A DNA stretch of 5,465 bases from Prevotellaceae bacterium (GCA_031267155.1 JAIRZR010000206.1:1-5465); one strand, 5' to 3'; counted from the first letter of the stretch, positions 1 through 5,313 are shown. The notes: generated by a model from the letters alone, not told the origin. A program made the numbers and translations.

Positions 1-37
1 GATTCCTTTTCTCTACTACTACAATGTTTACTGGCAT
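1..37 (-). CDS. HU-like DNA-binding protein, 5' end only (tandem copy)
   Basis: Only the first twelve codons are inside the window, reading MPVNIVVVEKRN from an ATG at 37 down to the left edge. They match the start of the HU-like gene at 507 (MPVNIGVVEKGN), and the DNA upstream also matches that gene's upstream DNA at a constant offset of 470 bases. This is therefore the N-terminus of a second, tandemly duplicated HU-like gene continuing beyond the window. The coding part differs at 4 of 37 bases from the neighbour, while the 98 upstream bases differ at 5, so the leader is at least as well conserved as the coding start. Whether the gene is intact cannot be seen. Confidence 0.75.
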   Translation of the reverse strand, partial: MPVNIVVVEKRN

Positions 38-75
38 AATAATAAAATTTTAAATTAATACTATTGATAATAAAT

Positions 76-507
76 TCAAATCATAAATTGCGTGTTCTCT
101 GCGTGTAGAGACGCGATGCTTCGCGTCTCTACGTTTTCGAACGTCAGATTGTTTAACACCTCTTTCAGGCAGGCACCCTGACGGAAAATCACTTTCCTTG
201 ATTTAATCATGGAAGTGGTGAATTTTTTCTTTGTCTCGGAACTGTTGCTGCTCACTCCAATCCGGAACGATCCGAAATCGCCGAATTGAACGATTTTCCC
301 GTCGCTCAGCTCGTTGCCCAATACCTGCGTCACTGCTTCCAATATGGCTAACGTATCGGCATATTTGACTGTACAGCGCTGTGTAATCTTCTTACCAAGC
401 GTCTTTAAGGTAATCACTCCCGTACTCTTAACAACCGCATAAAACTTTTTCGTTTCATCCGGTCGGAGAGGATTTCCCTTCTCTACTACTCCAATGTTTA
501 CTGGCAT
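76..507 (-). CDS. HU-like DNA-binding protein (Bacteroidota HU-HIG type) with a repeat-derived C-terminal tail
   Basis: The 143-residue protein matches from memory the Bacteroidota HU-like family that starts MPVxYxVVEKxNP. It has a helical N-terminal half (about 17-70) and the HU-type beta-arm core DGKIVQFGDFGSFRIGVSS at 69-87, followed by a conserved SMIKSRKVIFRQG-LKEVL stretch at 99-118. Such proteins bind DNA as dimers and act in nucleoid organisation or, in this subgroup, possibly regulation. Family members usually end near residue 125. Here codon 126 (Val, bases 132-130) is the first codon of a 28-bp palindrome, and the last 18 residues (VETRSIASLHAENTQFMI) are palindrome plus spacer DNA read through to a TGA at 76-78. 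The native stop appears to have been lost. The ATG at 507 is supported by the identical start of the tandem copy. The gene is monocistronic between repeats. Confidence 0.88.
   Translation of the reverse strand: MPVNIGVVEKGNPLRPDETKKFYAVVKSTGVITLKTLGKKITQRCTVKYADTLAILEAVTQVLGNELSDGKIVQFGDFGSFRIGVSSNSSETKKKFTTSMIKSRKVIFRQGACLKEVLNNLTFENVETRSIASLHAENTQFMI
105..132. repeat. 28-bp GTAG palindrome, copy 1
   Basis: 27 of 28 bases match the consensus palindrome (GTAGAGACGCGATG plus its reverse complement); base 120 is T instead of A, breaking the centre. It lies within the 3' end of the HU-like reading frame and codes for VETRSIASL there. Confidence 0.93.
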
Positions 508-574
508 ACTGATAAAATTTTAAATTAGTACTATTGATAATAAACTCAAATCATAAATTGCGTGTTCTCTGCGT
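508..574 (-). promoter_or_regulatory. Conserved AT-rich leader of the HU-like genes
   Basis: The 67 bases between the palindrome and the HU-like start codon are AT-rich and nearly identical to 38-104, which precede the tandem copy (4 differences). A promoter is expected here because a repeat and an unrelated gene lie upstream. I could not place a convincing Bacteroidota -33 TTTG / -7 TAnnTTTG pair; a TATGATTTG stretch on the minus strand is near the -7 consensus but with one extra base. No clear Shine-Dalgarno sequence precedes the ATG, which is normal in this phylum. Confidence 0.35.
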
Positions 575-602
575 GTAGAGACGCGATGCATCGCGTCTCT
601 AC
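575..602. repeat. 28-bp GTAG palindrome, copy 2 (exact)
   Basis: Exact 28-bp self-complementary sequence, located 68 bases upstream of the HU-like start codon at the edge of the tandem duplication. Confidence 0.95.
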
Positions 603-668
603 GTTCCGGTACCGGTTTGACATAATGGCAGCAGTGGTTACCCTGGGCGGTTGTTGCGCCTTTGGGAT

Positions 669-696
669 GTAGAGACGCGATGCATCGCGTCTCTAC
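669..696. repeat. 28-bp GTAG palindrome, copy 3 (exact)
   Basis: Exact copy, 13 bases beyond the stop codon of the RAYT gene and 66 bases from copy 2. The DNA between copies 2 and 3 (603-668) contains no gene I can support; it has a short CCGGTACCGG palindrome at its left end. Confidence 0.95.
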
Positions 697-709
697 GCGC
701 GGATGGTGG

Positions 710-1417
710 TTATACATACAATTCATCGTCTTTCCAATTTTCGATGTTTCCGTTAATATAATATACAATCCGGTTAAGTTCGTTGTAATTGCGGATCACG
801 CGGTCGTGGAAAAGTGTTTGCCATGCGAACGGGATATTGTTCAGCCGGGCGAATTTCGTTACCGCCGATTTGAAACCGCGTATCACCGACGCCAGATTTT
901 TTGATTGCGAACCGAATCTATTTGATTGCCATTGGGATTGCGTCATGTTTTGCCGTAGAGACGCGATGCATCGCGTCTGTACACCGCTACGATCACCACG
1001 ATCGCCGCCATCACCACGATCGCCACCACCATCGCCACGATCGCCACCACGACCACCATCATCGCCACGACCGCCATCATCGCCACCACGATCGCCACCA
1101 CGATCACCATCGCCACCATCATCCGTATTGTACCGATTCTCGCCAATCACGATGATTCCGTGAAAATGATTGGGCATGACCACGTAATCGCCCAGTGTGA
1201 TATTCATGTCGGGGCGTAATGCGGGTGTTTTCAGCCATTCCGTCTGTACGGTTTTTCCGATTTCGGACAGCCTCATCTCGCGGTTGTCGATTTCTCCGAA
1301 AAACCGTTCGCGGTGTGCGGTGCAGACGGTTATGAAATACGCGGCGTTTGCCTTGTAATCCCAGTCCTGCCATCGCGCCGGCGGTATGCGGTATGTCTTT
1401 TTAAATTTGTCCGTCAT
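710..1417 (-). CDS. REP-associated tyrosine transposase (RAYT, Y1/HUH, IS200-like) with internal repeat insertion
   Basis: This 235-residue protein belongs to the Y1 transposase superfamily. The first beta-strand region reads AAYFITVCTAHRERFFGEI (25-43). The HUH motif is in MPNHFHGIIVIG (81-92; His84 and His86 are the presumed metal ligands). The C-terminal helix region carries SVIRGFKSAVTKFA (177-190), then FAWQTLFHDRVIRNYNEL (197-214) and a final YING-IENWKDD. The catalytic Tyr cannot be assigned with certainty; Tyr211, 219 and 220 are candidates. Known RAYTs nick single-stranded DNA at hairpins carrying a GTAG foot and are thought to spread REP elements. Between the HUH motif and the GFK helix lies an abnormal segment: residues 99-143 are almost only Asp, Gly and Arg, and 146-154 (VQTRCIASL) are an in-frame copy of the local 28-bp palindrome. 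Without it the protein would have the usual length of about 175 residues. Palindromes flank both ends of the gene. Whether it is active is unknown. Confidence 0.9.
   Translation of the reverse strand: MTDKFKKTYRIPPARWQDWDYKANAAYFITVCTAHRERFFGEIDNREMRLSEIGKTVQTEWLKTPALRPDMNITLGDYVVMPNHFHGIIVIGENRYNTDDGGDGDRGGDRGGDDGGRGDDGGRGGDRGDGGGDRGDGGDRGDRSGVQTRCIASLRQNMTQSQWQSNRFGSQSKNLASVIRGFKSAVTKFARLNNIPFAWQTLFHDRVIRNYNELNRIVYYINGNIENWKDDELYV
955..982. repeat. 28-bp GTAG palindrome, copy 4, inside the RAYT gene
   Basis: 27 of 28 bases match; base 979 is G instead of C. It is read in frame as VQTRCIASL (residues 146-154) of the RAYT protein, next to the Asp/Gly/Arg triplet tract. Confidence 0.94.
985..1123. 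repeat. Triplet-repeat tract coding for Asp/Gly/Arg
   Basis: About 140 bases are made almost entirely of the minus-strand codons GGY, GAY and CGY, giving a strict period of three and many GATC and CCACCA-type submotifs. All frames on both strands are open through it. It encodes residues 99-143 of the RAYT protein. The pattern fits expansion by replication slippage. Confidence 0.85.
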
Positions 1418-1434
1418 ATATCTTTATATCATTT

Positions 1435-1452
1435 GTCGTCGTTGTTGTTGTT
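1435..1452. repeat. Short (GTY)6 microsatellite
   Basis: Two GTC triplets followed by four GTT triplets run directly into palindrome copy 5. On the minus strand it is the CAA/GAC-like leader 18-35 bases upstream of the RAYT start codon, so length changes could affect RAYT expression; that effect is inferred. Confidence 0.7.
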
Positions 1453-1480
1453 GTAGAGACGCGATGCATCGCGTCCGTAC
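1453..1480. repeat. 28-bp GTAG palindrome, copy 5 (degenerate)
   Basis: 26 of 28 bases match; 1476 and 1477 differ, weakening the right foot. It lies 36 bases upstream of the RAYT start codon, so copies 3 and 5 enclose the gene in an 812-bp unit (669-1480). Confidence 0.9.
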
Positions 1481-1494
1481 GATGTGCGTCTGTA

Positions 1495-1513
1495 CGATGC
1501 ATCGCGTCTCTAC
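1495..1513. repeat. Partial GTAG palindrome (right arm) in a composite with copy 5
   Basis: Nineteen bases match the right two-thirds of the palindrome exactly, ending in CTCTAC. The intervening GATGTGCGTCTGTAC resembles a further worn right arm, so 1453-1513 looks like stacked or recombined copies. It ends 10 bases from the stop codon of the barrel gene. Confidence 0.8.
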
Positions 1514-1523
1514 GATGAACCGT

Positions 1524-2063
1524 TCAAAACAGATAGACTAACCCTATGGATGTATTAAACCACGAATCCCTCCTGACGTTTTTTACCTTAAATTCAATAT
1601 TTCCCATCAGATTGCTGCTTAACCGGATATCTATCCCTCCTCCGAGATTCAGGAAAAGCTGCGTTGTTATGTCAACGTTGTTAATTACGTCAATCACGTC
1701 AATTTCGTCTCTGACCCTGAAACTTGGGCCTTCGGCGATGCTGAACCCGGTTCCGGCCAGCGGATACAGGCTGATGCTTTCGCTGAGGTAGATAAGCGGG
1801 TGGATATCTACGCTGAAATCCACGGGGCCTAAATAATCCTTTCGGAAGAAATAGGTAAGCGAAGACTGCAGTCGCACAAGGTCATGAAGATGATACTGAA
1901 ATTTGGCTGCCAGTCCGTAGTATGCCTTGCTGTTCTCCTCATTGTCGAAACTCGCCGTATAGTTGATACCGAATGCGTAGTCGTTTTTCTCCTGTGAGCG
2001 TATGCCTGTGACGGCGGCGAAGGCGAAAAGCAGCAGGAGGAAGCACTTTGTTCGATGTTTCAT
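1524..2063 (-). CDS. Small outer-membrane beta-barrel protein (OmpA/OMP_b-brl-like), exported
   Basis: From the ATG at 2063 the protein has 179 residues. It starts with a clear signal peptide, MKHRTK then a Leu/Phe/Ala core, with probable cleavage near GIRSQ|EK. The mature part is built of alternating polar and hydrophobic strands with aromatic residues (YAFGINYTASF, YYGLAAKFQYHL, RLQSSLTYFF) and ends in GLVYLF. A terminal Phe is typical of outer-membrane barrels that are inserted by BamA. The size suits a barrel of about eight strands; no OmpA peptidoglycan-binding domain follows. An in-frame ATG at 2075 would add MVNV and overlap the upstream stop codon by 7 bases; I prefer 2063 because it starts directly at a normal signal-peptide n-region and lies 5 bases after the upstream TAA, consistent with translational coupling. 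The end resembles that of the barrel gene at the right edge (WFNTSIGLVYLF versus WFSTGLTVGVGLRYQF). Ligand or partner unknown. Confidence 0.8.
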   Translation of the reverse strand: MKHRTKCFLLLLFAFAAVTGIRSQEKNDYAFGINYTASFDNEENSKAYYGLAAKFQYHLHDLVRLQSSLTYFFRKDYLGPVDFSVDIHPLIYLSESISLYPLAGTGFSIAEGPSFRVRDEIDVIDVINNVDITTQLFLNLGGGIDIRLSSNLMGNIEFKVKNVRRDSWFNTSIGLVYLF

Positions 2064-2068
2064 AACGT

Positions 2069-3028
2069 TTACCATAAGGATTTATATATTAATGTAGTTG
2101 AACGCTGGTTTGTGCCGTATGCAACGCCGACGTCGCGGTAGGCGTTGATGAGGCTTCGTTTCAAATCAATCTCCTTATCGTATTTGAACTGCCATTCGCG
2201 TGCATCGACGTCGCGGATTCGTGTCTCGATGGTGCCGGCCAGTTTCATGACGTCGCCAAAACAGGAGGCATGCGGATTGATGGTTGACATGATCCGTCCG
2301 GCGCGTTCGGCGGCGCTCCAGCTCTGACCGGCATTCCAGACATTGGTTGCTTCCAGAAGAATCGATTTGCAGTCGAAGTCGATCTGTGCCTGATAGATGG
2401 GTAAGGCCGAATCCATGGCTTTATTCCAACATTCGGTGCAGACATTGGGTACCGACATAAGCGACTGCAGCGCCTCGTTGTAGTTGTTCATGCCGGCATT
2501 GACATTTGCCTGCTTGAGGATGATATCGCACTGGCTCTCGAAGTAGTCAATGATTTTATTTTTCCCCCGGTTGATGAAGCTCTGGAAATTTTTGTCGTTG
2601 GTTTTGATGTTGCTCAGCGCCGTCATGTAAGCTTTGGTTTCGGTGTTCCCGACGCCGCTTACGGTGGTGTTGTAACTTGAAAATTGCAGTCCTTCCAGTC
2701 CGTCGCCTATATACAGCGTGACGTCCATGGTGTACATGTATTTGGGCGGCGCGGATGGCAGAACGTGCTTGTCGAGCGTGATGACATTGGCGGTCATGAT
2801 AAAGCGGGAAGCGCTTTCCTCGGCAAAGATTCCGCTTTGCGAGATGATCTGGGCCAGCTTGTTTTTCAGGTTCTGTTCGGCCGTCGGCGTCAGTCCGTCG
2901 ATATTATCCGGAATCCAGACCGTCAGGGCCAGCCGGCTCGCTCCGTCGTCCGACCGTTGCGCCGGCAGGGAGCAGAAGCAGAAAAACAGGCAAGCCAGAG
3001 AAATGTATATGATTCTTGAAGTTTTCAT
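2069..3028 (-). CDS. Secreted protein of unknown function with N-terminal alpha/beta domain and TPR-like helices
   Basis: The 319-residue protein starts MKTSRIIYISLACLFFCFCSLPAQ, a signal peptide probably cut after PAQ. The cysteines before the cut do not form a good lipobox, so I read it as periplasmic. Residues about 28-160 look alpha/beta: LALTVWIPDNIDGL, a long helix NLKNKLAQIISQSG, then RFIMTANVITLDK and YTMDVTLYIGDG. This layout recalls TolB-N/CsgG/FlgT-like domains, but that is only a pattern comparison. Residues about 165-265 contain two helical repeats of TPR type (YNEALQSLMSVP and WSAAERAGRIMSTINP), each followed by a Cys; there is also a CTEC motif. The C-terminal part is charged and helical and ends YKSLW. 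I have seen relatives in Bacteroidota but know no function. An ATG at 3037 would add three residues. Upstream lies a 251-base repeat cluster; downstream the barrel gene is directly coupled. Confidence 0.82.
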   Translation of the reverse strand: MKTSRIIYISLACLFFCFCSLPAQRSDDGASRLALTVWIPDNIDGLTPTAEQNLKNKLAQIISQSGIFAEESASRFIMTANVITLDKHVLPSAPPKYMYTMDVTLYIGDGLEGLQFSSYNTTVSGVGNTETKAYMTALSNIKTNDKNFQSFINRGKNKIIDYFESQCDIILKQANVNAGMNNYNEALQSLMSVPNVCTECWNKAMDSALPIYQAQIDFDCKSILLEATNVWNAGQSWSAAERAGRIMSTINPHASCFGDVMKLAGTIETRIRDVDAREWQFKYDKEIDLKRSLINAYRDVGVAYGTNQRSTTLIYKSLW

Positions 3029-3081
3029 TCTGTACATTATTTTAGAGATAAAAAAATTATAACATGTAACGGCTTTTCGGA

Positions 3082-3097
3082 TGTCCCGTTCGGGACA
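3082..3097. repeat. TGTCCC/GGGACA hairpin, isolated unit (family B)
   Basis: Seven-base arms TGTCCCG and CGGGACA around a TT loop. Same hairpin type as the ends of 3127-3242, but unrelated to the 28-bp palindrome. Confidence 0.75.
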
Positions 3098-3100
3098 CCG

Positions 3101-3125
3101 GAGACGCGATACATCGCGTCTCTAC
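3101..3125. repeat. 28-bp GTAG palindrome, copy 6 (left foot lost)
   Basis: Twenty-four of 25 bases match positions 4-28 of the consensus; the first GTA is replaced and the centre is ATAC. It sits between two family B hairpins. Confidence 0.88.
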
Positions 3126-3126
3126 A

Positions 3127-3242
3127 TGTCCCGTCAGGGACAATATGTTGGTAGAAACAGGTAATCCTCCGGTGAACCGTCCCATACGGGACGGGTACGG
3201 GGGTGCGTCTGTTTTCTACCAGCATAATGTCCCTCCGGGACA
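3127..3242. repeat. BIME-like inverted repeat of family B hairpins
   Basis: The outer hairpins TGTCCC-GTCA-GGGACA (3127-3142) and TGTCCC-TCC-GGGACA (3228-3242) are each followed inward by inverted arms TGTTGGTAGAAACAG (3146-3160) and its near reverse complement (3209-3224). A central hairpin CCGTCCC-ATAC-GGGACGG lies at 3177-3194. The whole is a head-to-head pair of REP-like units, each with a GTAG, in the intergenic region between the DUF6175-like gene and the next gene. Together with the neighbouring repeats it fills most of the 251 gene-free bases 3029-3279. Confidence 0.82.
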
Positions 3243-3279
3243 TCTGAGAAACCGTTATATCTTGTTTATTTCGCATTAC

Positions 3280-4236
3280 TTAGTTTATGATAATTTGAAA
3301 TTCACCCAGTCCGAGAGCATATATGCGCGTTTTCAGTCCGAGCGTTTTCCGCAGCAGATCGTTCAGCCCCCGGCCCCAGTTTTCGGCGTTGATAGCCCGT
3401 CCTCTGTCATTGAAAAGCTGGATGCGGACGTCATCAAACGTCATCCGGTTCCGGGTTGAGGCCGGAACGTTGTAATTTCCGTCGACACTGTTTTCTTCCA
3501 CCCATTTTTCGATGATTTCATTCAGATATTGCCCGTCAAATTCTGTTTCGAGGCCGTCTTCCAGAGAGCCGTTCCTTACCGTCTCTACCCTGAAACGTAT
3601 TTTACGGCCAATACTTTGCATTTCTTCGTAAAAATCAGTCAGGGAGGCTGTGAAATTGGGTATTTTGTCGAGGACAGCCGTTTCGAGCATCCGGGGCAGC
3701 ACGGCGTTCAAACTTCTATCGCTTGTTCCCGCAACTACGGCAACCGGTTCGTTTGTATAGGCATCCGTTGCCTGCAGATTGAAAGTAGTGTATTTTTCGG
3801 GGCCGTTTGCCGTAATGTAATACCTTACCCTCACGAATATATCGGGGGCGAGCCGGTTCCTGATTTTCTCGAAAGAACCCTGCGCCAGTTCAAAGCCTTC
3901 ATCGCTCATGATGGCAGCATCTTCCGCGTCCTGCACATCTATTTTAGATACGATGCTCATGGCGTCGTCCACATTCGGACAATTGTGCGCTTTCAGCAAC
4001 TCCTGAATCTTCAGTATGACTGTTTGCATGTTTTTGTCCCTCAATGCGGCTTCGTAGTCATAGACTTTTACTGCTTTCCCCTGGTTATCGACCGTCGTGA
4101 AATACTTGTGATCCTCACACCACCCTTCGTCGGGAAGGACAACAATAGACGGGCTTTTCGCCTTCGGCTCCTGAGCATAAGCCGAGATGCTCAGGAGGAA
4201 AAAAACAGCATAGATAATTGATTTTATTCTTTTCAT
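3280..4236 (-). CDS. Secreted protein resembling the DUF6175 family, function unknown
   Basis: The 318-residue protein has a signal peptide MKRIKSIIYAVFFLLSISAYAQ, probably cut at AYA|Q or AYAQ|E. The mature start PSIVVLPDEGWCEDHKYF and the following DYEAALRDKNMQTVILKIQELL match what I remember of the Bacteroidota DUF6175 family. Further family-like blocks are LAPDIFVRVRYYI (about 130-142), TFNLQATDAYTNEPVAVVAGT (strand-turn-strand), the helix AVLPRMLETAVLDKIPNF, and a C-terminal block DVRIQLFNDRGRAINAENWGRGL. Length is normal for that family. No catalytic motif is visible. The alternation of a helix with strands, and the repeated 'A-V-A' core, resembles the folds of outer-membrane assembly factors such as CsgG or LPP20, but this is inference. 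The gap to the upstream lipoprotein gene is 4 bases, so the two are almost certainly cotranscribed. The stop codon is followed 38 bases later by a hairpin repeat. Confidence 0.85.
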   Translation of the reverse strand: MKRIKSIIYAVFFLLSISAYAQEPKAKSPSIVVLPDEGWCEDHKYFTTVDNQGKAVKVYDYEAALRDKNMQTVILKIQELLKAHNCPNVDDAMSIVSKIDVQDAEDAAIMSDEGFELAQGSFEKIRNRLAPDIFVRVRYYITANGPEKYTTFNLQATDAYTNEPVAVVAGTSDRSLNAVLPRMLETAVLDKIPNFTASLTDFYEEMQSIGRKIRFRVETVRNGSLEDGLETEFDGQYLNEIIEKWVEENSVDGNYNVPASTRNRMTFDDVRIQLFNDRGRAINAENWGRGLNDLLRKTLGLKTRIYALGLGEFQIIIN

Positions 4237-4240
4237 TTGA

Positions 4241-4735
4241 TTATTGTTTTAATATACCATCATTAATTAATCTCATTTTCAAGTCCGAGCGGAGAATCCG
4301 CAGGACGATTCCGTACGTGACGCTTTGCCGGGCGCCCCGCCGGTCCCTGTTCCATTTGTCGCTGTACCGTTCGTCCTGCAGATTGACATATTTTAAAAAT
4401 TCGCCGTTGTCTCTGAAAAAGTTATTGAAATAAGTCTCATGTGCGATGCGTGCATTTCCTGCCGCTACCAGCGGTATCCGGCTGCACGAACCGTGGCCTT
4501 CCGTGACGCCTTTGAACATGACGTCGTAAACGGCATTTTTCTTTGCCTGCTCAAGGGCGTCGGAATAGTTTCGTCCGTTCCCCCATGCCTTTACCGTGAC
4601 GGAGCCGTCCAGCTCGGAACCCATGCACTCGATTTTGAAGCTATAATTGCCGGCAATTTTCCGTTGGGGGTCACATCCGCCCAGTAAAACCGTCAATCCG
4701 AGACAGACTGCGATTAAGTAGTTAGCCTTCTTCAT
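4241..4735 (-). CDS. Putative lipoprotein, paralogue of the next upstream gene
   Basis: The 164-residue protein begins MKKANYLIAVCLGLTVLLGGC, a type II signal peptide with lipobox LGGC; Cys21 is the predicted lipidated residue, so the protein is anchored in a membrane leaflet facing the periplasm or at the cell surface. The mature part aligns along its length with the product of 4745-5266: VKAWGNG..SDALEQAKKNAVYDVMFKGV (with the shared core EQAKKNAV), then a Phe-Phe motif YFNNFFRDNGEFLKYVNL, and a C-terminal strand-helix YGIVLRILRSDLKMRLINDGILK. The helix with A-x-x-x-A-x-x-x-A spacing after a first strand and the closing L-x-x-x-L-x-x-x-G-I helix resemble LPP20-type lipoproteins, without proof. 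It sits 9 bases after the upstream gene and 4 bases before the downstream gene, inside the envelope operon. Confidence 0.8.
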   Translation of the reverse strand: MKKANYLIAVCLGLTVLLGGCDPQRKIAGNYSFKIECMGSELDGSVTVKAWGNGRNYSDALEQAKKNAVYDVMFKGVTEGHGSCSRIPLVAAGNARIAHETYFNNFFRDNGEFLKYVNLQDERYSDKWNRDRRGARQSVTYGIVLRILRSDLKMRLINDGILKQ

Positions 4736-4744
4736 GTCATTTCG

Positions 4745-5266
4745 TTATTTGGCAAATCCGGCTCCCATGCGCTGAATGATGCCTGCATCCTCCAGATCCT
4801 TACGAAGCAAATCCACATTGATCGATACGATCACGCCGATCTTATACTCATTCCCGACCTTCAGGCGATCCTTTGCCGCTACCGTCCCGTCGTTTGTGAT
4901 GGTCACGAACTTCATGTATTTACCCCCTTCCGCAAAAAACGGATCGAAAAAGTCCTTCTTTTCCTGTTCCAGATTGGGATTGTTTGTCAAGGGCCTTTTC
5001 GCAAGTACGCCGTTCATTCCCGCAAAGCCCCTGAATATAATCCCGTGAACCGCATTTTTCTTTGCCTGCTCAATCGCAGTGACAGGCTTCTTTGAATAAG
5101 ACCAGATCTTTACCAGATACGTCCCCTGTGTGCCTACATTGACAGGCTCCATCTCATAACGCCATTGCCTCGTGTAAGTGTCCGCCGCCTGTCTGGAACT
5201 CCCGCACGAAAATACTGTAAACAGCAATGCTGTAAATAACCCGTAAAAAATAATCGCTTTTTTCAT
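4745..5266 (-). CDS. Putative lipoprotein, first of two tandem paralogues
   Basis: From the ATG at 5266 the product has 173 residues and begins MKKAIIFYGLFTALLFTVFSC, a type II signal peptide with lipobox VFSC and lipidated Cys21. An upstream in-frame ATG at 5299 would add eleven residues before the signal peptide and is unlikely. The mature part has WRYEMEPVNVGTQGTYLVKIWSYSKKP, the helix AIEQAKKNAVHGIIFRGF, a block FFDPFFAEGGKYMKFVTI and the C-terminal YKIGVIVSINVDLLRKDLEDAGIIQ. Each block has a counterpart in the next gene (4241-4735), so the pair arose by duplication and diverged. Family unknown to me; the arrangement resembles LPP20-like lipoproteins. It follows the barrel gene at the right edge after a 106-base gap holding a 28-bp palindrome. 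Confidence 0.8.
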   Translation of the reverse strand: MKKAIIFYGLFTALLFTVFSCGSSRQAADTYTRQWRYEMEPVNVGTQGTYLVKIWSYSKKPVTAIEQAKKNAVHGIIFRGFAGMNGVLAKRPLTNNPNLEQEKKDFFDPFFAEGGKYMKFVTITNDGTVAAKDRLKVGNEYKIGVIVSINVDLLRKDLEDAGIIQRMGAGFAK

Positions 5267-5313
5267 CTGTATATTATTTAATTTGTTTGACATCGGCACC
5301 GGTACCGTACCGG

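Larger units (their letters stand above)
1..135. repeat. Tandem duplication, copy 1 (matches 471-605)
   Basis: Bases 1-135 match 471-605 at a constant offset of 470, with 9 differences by hand count. The unit contains an HU-like gene start, its AT-rich leader and a 28-bp palindrome. The match stops abruptly three bases beyond the palindrome (ACGTT then divergence). Confidence 0.88.
471..605. repeat. Tandem duplication, copy 2 (matches 1-135)
   Basis: Second copy of the 470-bp unit. It carries the exact version of the palindrome (575-602), whereas copy 1 has one changed base (120). Confidence 0.88.

Noticed and set aside
105..696. Repeated 28-bp units as a possible CRISPR array
   Set aside because: Copies are irregularly spaced, from 66 bases to more than 1.5 kb, sit within and between unrelated genes, are full palindromes, and no cas genes are present.
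520..768. Minus-strand open frame containing two palindromes
   Set aside because: It starts inside the RAYT 3' end and consists of repeat translations (VETRCIASL, RDAMHRVST) plus spacer; no conserved sequence.
789..1163. Plus-strand open frame rich in Pro, Ser and Arg
   Set aside because: It is the mirror of the RAYT gene through the triplet tract, which leaves all six frames open; composition is an artefact of the repeat.
669..1480. RAYT unit as a classical insertion sequence with target-site duplication
   Set aside because: I see no direct target repeats outside the flanking palindromes, and Y1 transposases do not make them; the right flank is also a degenerate composite, so exact element ends cannot be fixed.
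1453..1513. Palindrome composite as an intrinsic terminator for the barrel gene
   Set aside because: The stem is strong but no run of U follows on the minus strand, only the CAA-rich stretch; an effect on RNA 3' ends remains possible but it is not a canonical terminator.
3041..3060. Possible -7 promoter element (TAATTTTT on the minus strand) before the gene at 3028
   Set aside because: It deviates from TAnnTTTG and I find no TTTG at a suitable distance upstream, so the AT-rich stretch alone is not enough.
3037..3276. Minus-strand 79-codon frame between two operon genes
   Set aside because: It is composed of the hairpin repeat DNA and has no signal peptide or family resemblance.
3529..4221. 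230-codon open frame on the plus strand
   Set aside because: It is fully antisense to the DUF6175-like gene, its protein has no recognisable domain or signal, and the minus frame has a signal peptide and family-like blocks.
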